DNA of 64,000 bases from Phoronis australis (Eukaryota; Phoronida; Phoronidae): positions 111,476 to 175,475 of the forward strand of contig NMRA01000732.1 in NCBI GenBank assembly GCA_002633005.1. The letters are read 5' to 3'. Both the position numbers and the translations under genes were made by a program. This document shows, one piece after another, positions 32,201 to 47,200 of this stretch (within the stretch, counting starts at the first letter, position 1; each line of letters starts with the position of its first letter). The notes under the pieces were generated by a model. The model was not told where the DNA came from. It did not search any database and saw only the letters and a program-made list of their open reading frames with translations.

Positions 32201-35200
32201 CAGCAGTTGGAAACACTGCTTGCCAAAACAATATAATTCCATTATTGTGTAGGGACAGTCAAGTGTGCTGGTACTGTAACTCTCTACTTAGTCATTTTTC
32301 AAGACCTGATTGCAAATGATTTTCCAAAAGTTGTTTTTTGACATTTGCAAAGTATGTACCATGCTAGGGAAAGGCTAAAATAATCTTTATTTTTGTGGAG
32401 AAATTTGATGAAATAGGATTGCACTTGTCGGCCATATTGTGTGCTAAATAAGTGAGGAATTAAGGTAATGAGAATGTCGTATTCACCTGGGTTCATATCC
32501 TAGGTACTTAAACTGAGAATCTCGAGAATTGAGGATGGAGGGTGGCGACTCATGTGAACAGATGTCATAAAAACTCGTGGAAATTTTTAGCCTTTGTGAA
32601 AAACTACGCGTTTGATAATGTGCTAAATATTTAAGGTTACCCTGCATTGTTCGATTCATAGATTCTATTAATATTGAGTATACTACCAACTTCCATTAAG
32701 TACTTTGTGAAGGGCTGTGGTTATGTCAACGCTACCTGTCTGAAGCTACGGGAGATTGTTAGACACCCTGTCAGAGTGCGGGCTTTCGTTGCTATAGCTA
32801 TGATCAATTATTCAGAATCGGGGACAGAATTGCGAGTCATTGCGCATTCGGTACCCATTCCCAACAGTTGTTCTTAAGTTCTTCAATGAGGTCAGCGTAG
32901 AATTCTGGATTAACTGTTATTCACTGCCGTCATGTTCTGACTGTTGTTACATATGAACATTGCATTTTGTTGACAAGCCAACTCGCCTTTCACATTTCCA
33001 GCCAATGCAAAATGGGTCTGACTGTTACTGCCAACTTAATCCAAGCTCATTCCTTGATTATGTACTGTTTTTATTAAGTCTCCTCAACATATTCTTACCA
33101 AGCATATATCTGACTTGTAACCTGGTGAGCTTTGTTAGCAAGAAATAAACATTATGTATATTCTGTCCTTCTTCAGTCCTGTGTGTTCTTGCATGCCAGT
33201 GTAAATGCAACAAAGTCACAGAAATTATGAACAGTTGCCCTGATTGCTTCCCATTTCTGATGTTTAAATCCACTTCATGAGGTCCATTTAACTCTAATTG
33301 CAGATTGACTGCTGGGACTGGTGACATTTGATATCAACTTCTGTCATGTTAAATGTTTTTCATGTGTGGTGGTCTTATGGTCTTGCTTGCCACTCCCATT
33401 TCTTACTGTGGTAGTGCATGCAGGCAAGGAATAAACTCACTTTTCAAAAGTGTCTTTTGTAACCCTGTTGCAAAGATATTTCCTGTTGGGAACTGTCAAT
33501 GAATGAGTTATTGAGTATTATTATGGGCTTAAAGATTTAAGTTATGACATACCTGTCCACCCTCTCAGTTTTGCCATGAGACTCATGGTTTTTAGTTATG
33601 TCTCAAGGTCTTACCTCAGAAATCCAGAAAAACCAACAAACAAATATTTTCTGCACACTATAAAAGCACAGTTTTCATTTTAAGCTACACGTGTTATTTT
33701 CTGAGTTATATGTACCTAATGTCACTGGATATATGTCCAAATCTCAAAACTCAGTCCACTGTAACGTGGGTTGCACAACTAGTAAACAGAAGTGCGACCT
33801 CTCGGTAGAACGCACTAACTACATGTGCTGCCATTTGCTATTGGACAAAACTCCAGTGCATTCACAGCTCACTAACTACATGTGCTGCCATTTGCTATTG
33901 GACAAAACTCCAGTGCATTCACAGCTCACTAACTACATGTGCTGCCATTTGCTATTGGACAAAACTCCACTGCATTCACAGCTCACACGGTGATAAGTTC
34001 TCATTCTTCTGTGTTCTTTGTGAAAAGAAAGTGATTTGATCTCATCAAGGGCTCGAAGACGGGAAAAACAGTGCAAGTGAACCACTCAAGCATTGTTACC
34101 AATCATGTTTGCGCTGGCTGCTCGTCATAATTCACTTGTAGCTAAGGTTTTAACAATCAACTTTTTGATACGGCACAATCTGCCCGTAGCAACTGCCAAC
34201 AATTTGGGTGCACTCTTTGAAGCAATTTTTCCAGACTGCAAGGAATATCCATGTGGCAAAATTAGGACCTTTGCAGTTTAAATTATGCCACGCCACAAGG
34301 AGGACCCTATTGGCAGGAATATGTTGCTCAGCACCCCAAATACATTCATTAAGTCTGGATGGATATAGTGATATTGATATAAACAAGTTGAAGCCTGACA
34401 CTAGTACTTAGTGTTTTATGGTGTGTGTGTTACCAGTGGCAAGGAGCCTCCAAGCATGAGACTTTGTTTATGTCTTGCTTAAATGAAAGAAGACAAAACT
34501 CCCTGGTCAAAGATGGCCAGTCTGTCAGTGGACAACATAAACTCCATGATTGGCATATGGAATTTGTTAGCCTCACACTGCATAACAAAAACATCCTGAA
34601 ATGTGCATTTTGGTTTGCCGCTGTTATCTTTCAGGCATTGCACAAAAATGCCCATAATGAATTTACAAAAACAGTTGTCTCTAATGTAAAAGACATTATT
34701 TTTGGTTCAAGAAAAGTTGTTCTCTTGGAATACATCGACTTTTGTGTCTAGGACTATGGGAGAATCCTGAAACATGTCGCCATAAGATGGCTGTTAATGG
34801 AATGCTACAGAAAATGATCACTTAAAAAATACACTGGACTCAGTTTTATTTTCTAATTGACCAGTAATTGGAATTCCAAAGGTTGCTTGAGCCATTCACA
34901 TAAGTTGCCCTGTTGTTTCACTATGCTGCTATCACTCTGTTCATAAAATTTAACAAATTACTGCAGTCAGGTGAACCTTGTATTCATAATCTCCATGACT
35001 CTAGTCTTGTAAACCACCTGAGGAGGTTTATTGCAGGACCTAGAACATTACTTAGTAATACCATTTTAGTTACTTGATTTAGGAGGCACATCATAGTTAT
35101 CTTTGTAAGCACAGCTTATGTGTGAAGTTGAGTACAAAGAAGCTTTCAAAGCAGCCCAAAAATATTATGATACAGTATTTCAGTATGCGTTTGCAGATTG

Positions 35201-38200
35201 TCATCTATTGGGCAGATGCCAATTTTAGATTCGTTTCGACAATTCAGAATTATGTAGTTGTTGACTTTTATGATGAAGTTTTGTGACTTATCAAAATATC
35301 ACAGACACGGATATTGCTCAACAAGCCAGAGTTAATGATGGTTCATTGATGGTGAAATGGTGTATCACTACAGTGTTGATATTAAATTATTTTATGGTGG
35401 TCGAGGGCTTGTGCGTTAATCTAGTGTTGATGAAGTTAAGGTACTGCTACTTGTCCTGCCTCACAGTAATGCTTAAGAGGAGAGTGAGACAGTCTTTTTA
35501 GTGTTGTCCGTAAAACAAAACTTACAGTCGTTGCTCTCACTAGAAGATTTTTGTTCACCATTCTGTCTATGAAGCTATAGTAAGTACCCTGGTGACTGCA
35601 TTGGAACACTGAGCCACAAGGGAAAGCATGTCTGTGTTGTGAGCAACATAAACAAAAGGGTGAACATGAATACAAATATTTAGATAAAACATCAATCTCA
35701 GGTTTTGTCGTTTCAGTCTCATTTTTTTTTGGGGGGGGGTTTACTCATTGTTATTGTAATTTCCATACTCCCATACTCTTCTGTGCGTTATTTGAGAGGC
35801 CACTTGTTACTTGTCTTCTTGTGATACTGCTGATTGACAAGAATAATAGTCTTAGAATTGCACTGTCATCATGTCTATTGAGTAGTTGCTTGAGCCCAGG
35901 CTGTGTTAACTCTGGCCTCCTGCAAGTACACTGACTGACTAATTGGTGTAATTGACAGGCATTGAGGGAATGAACTCTGTGTGGTCAGTTATGTAAACAT
36001 TGGTGGTTATGTTATGCCTGGTGCCTGGAGGCAGTCAAATCAACAGAACCTTGATAGCTCTTGATTGCACTTTCAGCCAATCTCAGTGGTTGATGTCAAT
36101 TAACTGTTACAATTAGAAGAACATTAGTTTTTGTGTTATTTTTGTTACAGTAATGATTTCAAAATTCTTGTTTCTTTTCACATTCATTTGATATACATTA
36201 AGTTCCAAGAATGTTGGCTTCAATTTTCAGTAGTTTACAAAGTAGTGTGTATCGTCTTCATCTGTCATTCTGGTCACCAGTGTATGGCTGCATGAAACAG
36301 TTCCAAATAGGGACTCGACTACTTTCCCTTAGAGTTTTACGCATCTGTGTCTCTGTTTTTGCATTATATTTTGTTATCCTGTTATTTTTATTATGAGCTC
36401 CTCTTCAACTAGTTAACAACATTTTCTTATAGTTAATTTGAAAACAGTCCTTATTTCAATGAAAATATGTAGGGACTTAGTCTTTGAATTAGGGGCATTG
36501 CATGAAGAGTTCCCCACTTTTATTCAATAACATGGAGAACTCAGTATAGAGTTTACTTGCAGTATGTATCGATGATAAACTCTTACTTAGGAGTGAAGAT
36601 GAAACAGCATTAGAAAGGACACAAGGTGTTAGCACAAGTCCACAAATGTCATGAAGGAGTTAAGGAACATAATTGTCTCTCTGTTTTGAACTGTTTCATG
36701 CAACCAGCTGCAGATATCTATAGAAGACTATGCCTCTTAGTGATACATAAAACCCATGAAAATTCGGATACATGACTTATGGTCTTGGATACATGACTTA
36801 TGGTCTTCGTTGGCCAAAAAGCCTCATTGGGAATCTACCACAATCAATAGCGTCTCTTCTAAACATTTCAGTGTCCCACTCACTCATGTTTGCTTACACC
36901 ATTGATCTCATTGGTGATTTGCTATTGAGATCATTCAAAACATTTCCAGTTTCCATGCAGCTCTATGTACATAAGGCTAATAGCCTCTGCTTGTGCAAAT
37001 ATACCCTAACAGCAGATCAGCCTGTCTGAAGCTGAAGACTACATATTACAATTTTAAGCTGTCAAATGATCTTGTACAGAATTGATAAAGAAGGAGAAAA
37101 ATGGAAACATACATCACTTTCGCAGTTCATGCAGTTTCTTTTCACCGAATAAGTTCTAGGAGGAATGCAACTTATTCACTTGGTGTATATTTTGACTTTG
37201 GCTCAGAACACAGTATATTTGTTGTTATAGTTCAGAGACATTAAAAACTTTATTACTTTATTCCTATTAAATATTTGTGCTTTTACTTGGTGAAATACAT
37301 GTACGCTACAGGTCGCATTTTACGTCCAATTGACAGATTTTGTAAGAAACATGTACTTCGTTAAGAGTTTGAAGCCTACTGGTATGTGACTCGATCTCAT
37401 TAAGGGCTATCAAATACTTTAGTTTCATCGTCCACCTCACCTTTAATTTTTTATTTGATTTCACCAAGTGTGGCTCTTCAGAGTACTTTCATTTCATTTT
37501 CGAATTTTGCTAACAATGCATCGTTTGCTGGTAACAGGACTGCTGAGTCCTTTTGGTGAATAGATTTTCATGCCATTGTTACACGTATTAATTAGTGATT
37601 AATAATTAATTGATTATATATTAGTAACAAGACAAATGCTATGTGCCTATGACCTGTGATTGTTATGTTGAATTCAAGACTAGAATTGATATTCAACCCA
37701 TGGTGCTATGGATCTTCTTTAGTTTCAAATCTTGACAACAGTACATTAACCTAGGAAACAATATGGTTGTTATCATAAACTGTGTATTTTTTAACTAAAT
37801 AATGACTTTCTACTTCTTGATATGTGTATCTGTCATATGAATTGTCTATCATTAAAGTTAACAGTGTTAGACTAAAAATTCAAGTTCAGCTGGTCATTTT
37901 GCACTTTCCATGTCTGTTGATCTTCACCTATCCTCCATTTTAATTACTGTGTCTTCCAATAGTTGAATTACTTATAACTTCTACTTGTCAAGTATATGGT
38001 ACTACCAGTATACTGTAAGGTGTTAGTATGTGAAACCTTTGAGTCTGTGTTATGAGCTGTTGTTATATATCTGTAATGTTCTGTTGTGCTACAAATTACT
38101 ATTCTATCAGCTCTAACTCGTTGAATTCTTTTTGAAACTCGACGCAGGTGAGCCAAACTTAAATCACAGCCAAATTCAAACGTTATACCGGTATGTCATG

Positions 38201-41200
38201 AGTCAAATCGAAATTATTTTTGTGCGAAAATAAAGGCTTGAGTTTAGAAATAGAATCACATTTTTTTCGCAATTTGAATCGCTCCACGAGGAATGGTCGT
38301 ACTCTGTGGCACTTTACAACAGGTCTGGGGACTGTAATCTAGTGATATCCTGTATTTCTTATCTGTTCAGGTATTGTTTCTTGGCAACCAGTTTTGTCCT
38401 CTGAGCCTGAAGCAAAGTCTAAAATACTCATTTAAGGGACTTATAAGGAATTGTCTCCTTTAGATGCTTCTCAGCCCAGAATTGCAAGGTTCACAGAGTG
38501 TATAAAATTAAATCTATAACTGATGTGTTTCTTGTTTGAGGGTAAATCAAAGATGTGAGACTATTCCCTGCATATTGACACTAAGAATATATGGCTCATA
38601 CATGAAGTCTACCTCAGTTTAGCTTTTTAGAAATGCACTTTCTAAGCAAAAATTGACACTTTTCGCAAACATGGTGGTCACATGATTACATATAATTGTT
38701 ATCACCTTTTAAGGCATAAGATTTTGCATTCATCAAGATTCTGAAAATGTGGGTTGATAATGGATTATATTTAAAAGGTTGTTTGATCAAATATGAAAGG
38801 ACTTCACTAAGGTTGGCAATTGCCTTAATGAGATTTCAGGCTAATTAACACCTATGGGTGTTAACTTTCATGGTATAAAATGACTTTCAGGCAGGTTCAG
38901 GAATTATAATTTTTGGTAACAACCAACAGAAAAAGCAATAGCAAATACAATGTTGTGACTATATGATGTTATTGTATCATATTGTTTTGTTTTGTTTTTC
39001 GCTAGTTCAAACAGAGGCAAGTACCCTCTAAGGTGTAGTTTACTACAAGACCAACTATATTACTGTTTTTTTCTAACTAGATGGCGACTGCGTGGACAGT
39101 GTAGACTACCTTGGTCGGACGGCGCTCATGTACGCTGCACACTTCAACAAAGAAGGAGCCATCAACTTGCTGTTGCAAAATAAAGCAGATGTCAATGCAC
39201 AAGCATATGGTAAATAATACTAACAAACTTATTATGCAGGGCAGTCTGTTTCACTTAATGTTACCGTACTTCACCAAATTCCTTGTTTTCACCAACTTTT
39301 AGCCAACAAAGCCAATAGATTGTTAACTGCTTCAAGAAATTCAGCATCTAAATTTTCATGATCATACTCACATTCTGAGGCATCTGGGTTCACATGCTTA
39401 TATTGACCAGTCTTGAAATGGGGGGCACTTAACCCAGAAATTTCAAAAAACCGGGGTAGAGCGCTTACCTAAACATGGGTGCTTCATCTGAGCTACGAAA
39501 TCGCCATGACCACCTATGACCTTCGAACTTGAACTCCACAGACCTGAAGTTCAATGAAGTTATTGCAAGGTTAGTTGCTGTTGAGAAAGTTGAATCAGCA
39601 CTTTCCAATTGTAGCAGATCAAAATTCTAGGACTGACCTGCCACACAAATCTCATCAAAGTCGTTCCCCCCTTTTCTTTACAATTGAAATTTCTGAAAAG
39701 CTTCTTTTCAAAAAACTTTCGTGGGGTGTTGTATGCCCAGGTCGACTAACGCATTAATTAGTATGTGAGAATGATGTTGTGCAAATTTCATGAGAAAAAT
39801 GTGACATGTTGTTTATGAATTTATTAAATAGTTTTTCCATGAAATAAAAAGCCTGGAAATATTGAGACCGAATACTTACCATATATGGGAAAAATAGGTC
39901 AGTCACAAAGTGACATGTATCTCCTCCTTGCATGTCTCCAGTGTCACTTCACTTTCGTACGTACATGAAACTGGGATTTGGCTCTTAAACTTTGAGGAAA
40001 AATGAATCCTTTTGAAAAAATAAATAATTGCTGTAATGTAGAATTAGTCTGGTCAACTACTGTCATTTTCAACAACAACACCATTTTTAATGCACTGCAG
40101 AAGATGCTAACAGAATTTGATGTTCTCTTGACCACCACAAACAACAGTGCTTTTCAAAATTGATCCAGTCTCCGCATTTGACAGTGTGCCTTATTGTCTT
40201 GAAAATCAATGCAGTGATTTCCATTATGGGTAGACAGTAGTCTGAGCAGTGGGCGCTTTACTGAAAAATTTCAAAAAATGAAGGTAGTTGCTTAATTGGG
40301 CACTTATCAGAAATTTGTTAAACCAGTGGGTGGCCGTCAACGTGAACATGGGCTTTAACCCAGATATTACCGTAATCTTTCGGGTTAACGCCCTGGGCGG
40401 TTAAATTGGCGAACCCAAAAAATCGGGGGAGGGCGGTTAACCGAGCAGTGGGCGGTAAAATCGAAAATCCACCTAAAGTAGGGGGTGGGCGGTTAACCGA
40501 ACATGGGCGCTTATTACAACAGTCAACCGCCCTGGGCGGTTAATCTTACCTGGCGATCTAAATCCCGACACGACACTCATACTCGGAACGCGTAGCCCTT
40601 TTCAAAGAGCTTCATCGTCACGTCGCCAAATGACTGTGAAAACGTCATAACAGCGGATGATCCCAACAAAGGTTCTCTTGCCCTCAGATTAGTCATTCAC
40701 TATTAAATTTACAAAATTGCTGAGTAATAGCCCCGTGCCGTCCTGCGGTGCGCAGACGACCAGTGACNNNNNNNNNNNNNNNNNNNNNNNNNNNNNNNNN
40801 NNNNNNNNNNNNNNNNNNNNNNNNNNNNNNNNNNNNNNNNNNNNNNNNNNNNNNNNNNNNNNNNNNNNNNNNNNNNNNNNNNNNNNNNNNNNNNNNNNNN
40901 NNNNNNNNNNNNNNNNNNNNNNNNNNNNNNNNNNNNNNNNNNNNNNNNNNNNNNNNNNNNNNNNNNNNNNNNNNNNNNNNNNNNNNNNNNNNNNNNNNNN
41001 NNNNNNNNNNNNNNNNNNNNNNNNNNNNNNNNNNNNNNNNNNNNNNNNNNNNNNNNNNNNNNNNNNNNNNNNNNNNNNNNNNNNNNNNNNNNNNNNNNNN
41101 NNNNNNNNNNNNNNNNNNNNNNNNNNNNNNNNNNNNNNNNNNNNNNNNNNNNNNNNNNNNNNNNNNNNNNNNNNNNNNNNNNNNNNNNNNNNNNNNNNNN

Positions 41201-44200
41201 NNNNNNNNNNNNNNNNNNNNNNNNNNNNNNNNNNNNNNNNNNNNNNNNNNNNNNNNNNNNNNNNNNNNNNNNNNNNNNNNNNNNNNNNNNNNNNNNNNNN
41301 NNNNNNNNNNTTTATTACTTCAAGATCATACACAAACATACATTATTGCCAATGTTTGAATTCAGAAATCGACAGGCAGCAACGAAATCGGTAACCCAGT
41401 AAGGCACTTGTACTGTCCCTTCGGTCGCCCCACATCCTCTATAACCCGGCAGTTATATTCATCAAAATATTGAGAATTTGACGTCTTTCCGTGAGTTGTG
41501 AGATTTATTCAAAATACGAGAGCTTCTCACCTTAATAGAATTTGGAGGGTTGGCAAAACCATTGTCACATTTCTCTGGCCTGATTTTTTCAAATATATGT
41601 TTTATCTAGTGCACTGCAGACGGAAACTCAGTGCGGCAGACAAAGTCGCTGAAAGCGGAGGTCTTGACGCCGGCGGCGTTCTTAAACTTTGCAAACAAGG
41701 GAAGAAAATAAAGTGACAAAAAGTTTCAAGTATTTTGAAGTGAGTTCATGACCCAAGACAATAACTCTTTACCTGTATTGTGATTCAGATTGCTAAACCA
41801 CCGTCTCTGAGTCCCGGCGTCGTTGCACTCATTGTGATCATCGATCTTTTTCTAGAAGTCGGGGAATCGCGCGTTTCCTTAGCACTAGGAGCTAAATCTT
41901 CATTCTTTAAAAGTCGGGGTGGGCGCTTAACCGAGAGGTGGGTGCTTAACTGGAACTCTTAAAAAATCGGGGGAGGGCGGTTAACCGAGCAGTGGGCGGT
42001 TAAATCGGAAATCCACTTAAAGTCGGGGATGGGCGGTTAACTGAACATGGGCGTTAACCCGAACGTAACCAGATGTGGCTTCTTACCCATCTCATTTTGA
42101 GGCTGCTCCAAGGGTATTCCCTCCCTAGCATGCATTTTTGCTCAGAGACAATGTGCTGACAAAGATGTATGCTAAGGTCCAGATATGGCCAACTGACCTT
42201 TGTGACTGCACAGTTTGTTGGTGGCGGTTAACTTTCTTGATTGGAAAAATGTTATTTTGGGTCATATTTTATGTGATAACTTGGTTGGGGGTATATATTT
42301 TTTTCGTCAGAAAACCTGCGGTATCTTACATAACGCATTTCTTCTGTCACTTGTGTTTCCTTTAGGGACAGTTATGTGTGTATTAGGGGAAGTGCTAGGG
42401 AATGACGGATACAGTGTCTTACCTTTGCTCTCCTGCAGATGGTCTTACTGTAATGCATCAGGTTTGTCATGCCGGATCAAGTGAGATCCTACAGTCACTC
42501 ATAGACAACGGCGCTGATCTTAGTATAGAGGATGAGCTAGGACGCTCAGCCATTCATTGGGCAGTCACCACACAGTCAGTAGACTGTCTGAAGGTACCTT
42601 TGTTGTTATTGTCAATTGAATTTAGTCTTACCATGTATGCACTTATTTAGGCGTGTGCGCCTACATGTTAAGCACCTATATCCAGAATCAGGCGCGTGAA
42701 CTAAAACCGAGGAGCAATTTTTTAAATGTTAATATGTGAATGAAAGTTGTGTCTCCATTACAATACGATAGAAGTTGATGTGTATTAAATTGAATGCTTT
42801 TACAGTGAAAGTATTATCAATGGCCAAAGAACATGTTGTTTAAGAAATCCACAAAACAAGGAATAGCTGCCAGTGCAAGTGAAACTTAGATGCATGGGCC
42901 TATGTGTAAAACTTGGGCAGAAATATTTCTCTGATAAAACAAATTGGTCAAGGATAACACCCATGGGCCTAGATGTGTGTGTATACCAGGAGTTGTTACA
43001 AATATTGTAAAAGGAAGAAAATCTCTATGTTTTGTTTGCGATTTTCCATGAAAGGGAATTGTGAATTCCAAAAATGTAAGAATCATAGTGAGAAATGTGA
43101 ATAAATTGTGATTTAAATAATTTGATAATTTGTCACAGCGAATCTTTCTACGAGCAAACGATGGACCATTGCTAAGCTCCATCCATACGTTTCTTTTCCT
43201 TGTTTGTATTGAATATCCCTTCATCATACCCATAGGTTCTGCTGTCCAATGGTGCAAAGGTGCGCACATGTGACGCAGATGGCCTAACTCCCAGCATGTG
43301 GGCTTGTCGCGTGGACAATATCCACCATTTTGAGCTGCTGACCACAGCGGAGCAGGAAGACCTCAGGGGCGAAGATGAAGACATGGAGCTGGACCATAAT
43401 GGTCGCACATGGATGCACTGGGCAGTCAGGCGGAAAGAACCCCTGGAATGTCTGAGTGTGAGTGACTGAGATGAATAGTGTTCAATTTGAAGTGCTTTAT
43501 TCTGAGCAACCATTTAACACTAGTCACGTTATAATGTTCAAATTGCATTTCGCCCTGTTTAGCTGGCTAAAAAAACAGCCATCTATAAAGAGGAAGTGCA
43601 AATTATAGATCAAATTCCTTTAGTATTTCTTTTTATTTGGAAATTTGTTATTTTCAAGCTTTTTGTTATTAAATTGTTTTCTAGACACTACTAACTGAAG
43701 ACACTGCCAGATTGAAGGATAGTGAGGGCAAAACAGTTCTGTTAACTGCAGCTGAGCTGGGTATGTTGTTCTTATCTAGTATTTTTGATAAATTAGGACT
43801 GAAGTGTTTATCTTCAGCAGAAACGAATTTGCCGTTGTGGTAGTATACATTGCTTGTGCAGTAGACCTCACTTTGAGGTGTGCGTATGTCCAGGGGTTCT
43901 ATTGTAACGATTTTCCCATTGTCTTCTACTTGATATTACGATTTATCCTTGACTTTCACTCGGCCATTTTCAAAATTTGTCCTTTTTCTGGAAATTCTGA
44001 TTCGCTAGCATAAAATGGATCCTAAGATTTTTTTCTCAAATCATCACTCTGTGTGTTGTCAGTACTCTTAGTCACTGCTTTGTGCACGAAAGGAAAGTCA
44101 AATGAAATGTTTTGATGTAAAAACAGCGAATGATTAAGAAATGAGTATCATGAAAACTATCCTTTCTTTCTTGGCAATAAATTAATGCTCCCAATATTCT

Positions 44201-47200
44201 TACTAAAGGATCATTGGATGCATGTAAGACCATCATTAGTATTGCTGGCAATACTGTTTTGGATGATGTTGACAAGCAGAACCGCACAGCACTTCATTTG
44301 GCGGCAATGGGTGGTCATGGTGAAGTTATCAACTACCTCCTGGAGATAGGCGCTGACTTAGACTGTCGGGACAATGCCAACGCTACACCGTGGGATTATG
44401 CCAAAGCCAGACAGCTACACTATTGTATGCTGATTATGTCGGCTCACCAGAGGTTCAGAAACAGACAGGAAAACAACAATAACAACAACGAGGCAAGTGT
44501 TGCAGTGAATTCTGGATTGTTTTCTCTTATTCTTTATTAACATTTTTAGTTAAATGTCAGTTTTGATGAAAACAATTCAAGGGGAAAGTGTTTGGAATAT
44601 CTATGCCTCAGTATTTTTATTAGGAAAATCGGTACATCTCTTGTTTATTCTTTCCTACTGTGAGACCAAATTGATGGAGTTATCTCCCCTCGCAAAATCA
44701 ACTGTAAAAATGTAGCTTCACGTCTAGTGTACCATATTTCAATTCTACCAATTGGGCAGTCCCGGATTACAAAGCTATAGAACTCTCCTTTGTCCTGAAG
44801 TTCAGGTAGTGTTTCATTGACATAGTTCTGGAATGTGAGGCACATATTCACAGGTTACATCAGAAAGCTTCAAGATGTATGGCTGTGGAAATATTTGCAC
44901 TGCCAACCGTTTAAAAGTATCAGAATTGAAAGATATCTTTGAGAAAGGGGATTCTGTTCAGTTCAAAGTTAAGCTACAAACATGCTTTATCCACTCACTC
45001 CGCATTTTCTTGTCTTCGATATCAAGATGGCGACGAACTAACGTCACGCATCCATGGGTATTTGTCAAGTTTATCTAACTTTCTCTCATTGAAGTTGCAG
45101 CCTACAGCACTGCAGTAATACTTCAGTGACATTGGAAAGATGCCGCTGAGAGAAACTGGTAGAGAATACTACAACAACAAAACAAATAATAGGCAGAAGT
45201 TCAGTTTCGTCAAACAATATCCTTGAGAGGATCTGGATCACCTCATTTAGTTTCTACGTGTATACTTGATTTAAGCAAAACATGTTATTCTTTTGTTTCA
45301 GAAAATAACAAAAGAAAATATCCCTCGTCCCACAATATCTGTTTCCCCTCATCCACCGAGTAAACCTGCTAAGAAAAGACCCCCTAGTGCGCCACCTACT
45401 GGCAAACAACTTAACGAGCAAACTGCCGAGTTGAGCACAAGAGAAGTAAACAGTGCTGGCAATGATAGGAAGCAACCTGATGCCAAGGTAAGTATTGTAC
45501 CAGTCGGCTTAGTTATAAGGAACAGAAAGACAATGGCGTGCATCAACAAATTAAAACCGCATCCGATGAAGTGCTATTATGGTGACGCATGCCAACAGGC
45601 TCAGCACAATTCTATGCCAGCTCACGGGGGGGAAAGGCGATTAGGTTACCATGATTAAATATTCTTCGTAATTAAGGTATTCTGTGACTAGTTCCCTGAA
45701 GAATTTTAAAGCTGTCACATTAGTCTGTAGAACCTAATGAAATATATAAACAACATGTTAAGTGTGTGCCTCTTTGAGACTGTTTGGGAATTGCATGGTC
45801 ACATGGTTCCTATCAAGTTTTTGATTGGATGATATTGTGGTCATCTCATCACTTGCTTTTGAGAAATTATTACCAGTCTCAGCAGCCGTGCTAGAAATGA
45901 GTTCTCTGGTATTAATCTCATTCGTGTGAAATACAACAGGTTGAATGACTACTGTTGAAAAAATTACATCAAATATTGCCAGCTGTTATTACCTGGATTT
46001 TGATGGATAATGAAAGTTTGTGTCCGTGACTTTTTCTGAGAAGTGATGAAATGTGGCTAATACTTTTTAACATGGGAAAACTAATGCCTCACTATTCCAG
46101 ACCAAATGGTAGCGTAATTACGGGAGAACATATAATTGAAATTTCCTTCTTATACAGGTAACTACTTGTCTGGTTCTAATGACATTTTGTTTAGCTGTTC
46201 GAATTCTCATGGCAGCATGATATTTTAGGGGGAGCCTGTTGAGATTACTTCAACTCAGGCATTTACAGAGTGCAATGATGACAAAAAAGAGTCAGCAAGT
46301 ATCGTGATTCCAGCATGCGATCAACAGGAATTGGATGAAAATGCTGCAAAAGGTAGGGCATCGTGTCAATATTCCCCGCCCAATATGACTTAGTTACAGG
46401 TTTCTGTTAGGTGTGATGCAAGGACAGAAGTTATCTATTATATTCCAAATTGTTCCTGATTCAGAACCATATATGATTTTCAAGATTCAATTAGCAAATG
46501 GCAATGATTTTAAAGCCTTTTCCTCAAAATTTAATCGGCGCTGTGAAATTTGTCTAGTGGTAGAATGTTTTAACTTAAAAGCTGTGTGGTTACGTCGGAT
46601 CTCACAGTTCTTCACTCAACGCCACCTCTTGAAAAACTAAATTTCATGTTATTCCAGATGAGCTGCATAGTGAAAACCAGCACAGCTTTAGTGGTATGGA
46701 TGTTTCTGATTTGGAGAATGAGGACGTGCCTGTTGGGCTGGTGTCTGAGCACCATGAGGAAGCACCACCAAAGATCATGCCGAGCCCCCCGCCAAGACGA
46801 AAGCTCGTGTCACCGGTACCCCCTGCTGTGGCTAATCACGACGAATACGTTGAAGGACCTCCAGAGGGGGAAACGGTCGGTCATGATGACAACGAAGTAG
46901 ATCACGCGAAACCAGCAATGAGGCATCACACACTGAATACAATAGTTGATCGATCAGTGAAGACACCATCTGGACCAGCACTCATGCCCCTGCAGAGAGC
47001 CCCACAGCCTGTGGAGCCATTGCAGGAAGTGACAAAGAAGAAGAAAAAGAAAAAGAAGAAAGCCGACTCTCACGACCCTCAGAATATCCTGCCACCACCC
47101 AGTCATGGCTATGCAGCACCACCACCCAGTCATGGCTACGCAGGTCCACTGCCCCCTGGTGGTAGTCATGTGGGCTCACTTCATTCTCCACCGTTCAGCC

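Noticed and set aside
33691-33993. 100-codon open frame with a 19-residue triplicate
   Set aside because: Caused by the 57-bp tandem repeat in the ankyrin-gene intron.
40689-41394. Open frames of about 200-225 codons
   Set aside because: Almost entirely N sequence.
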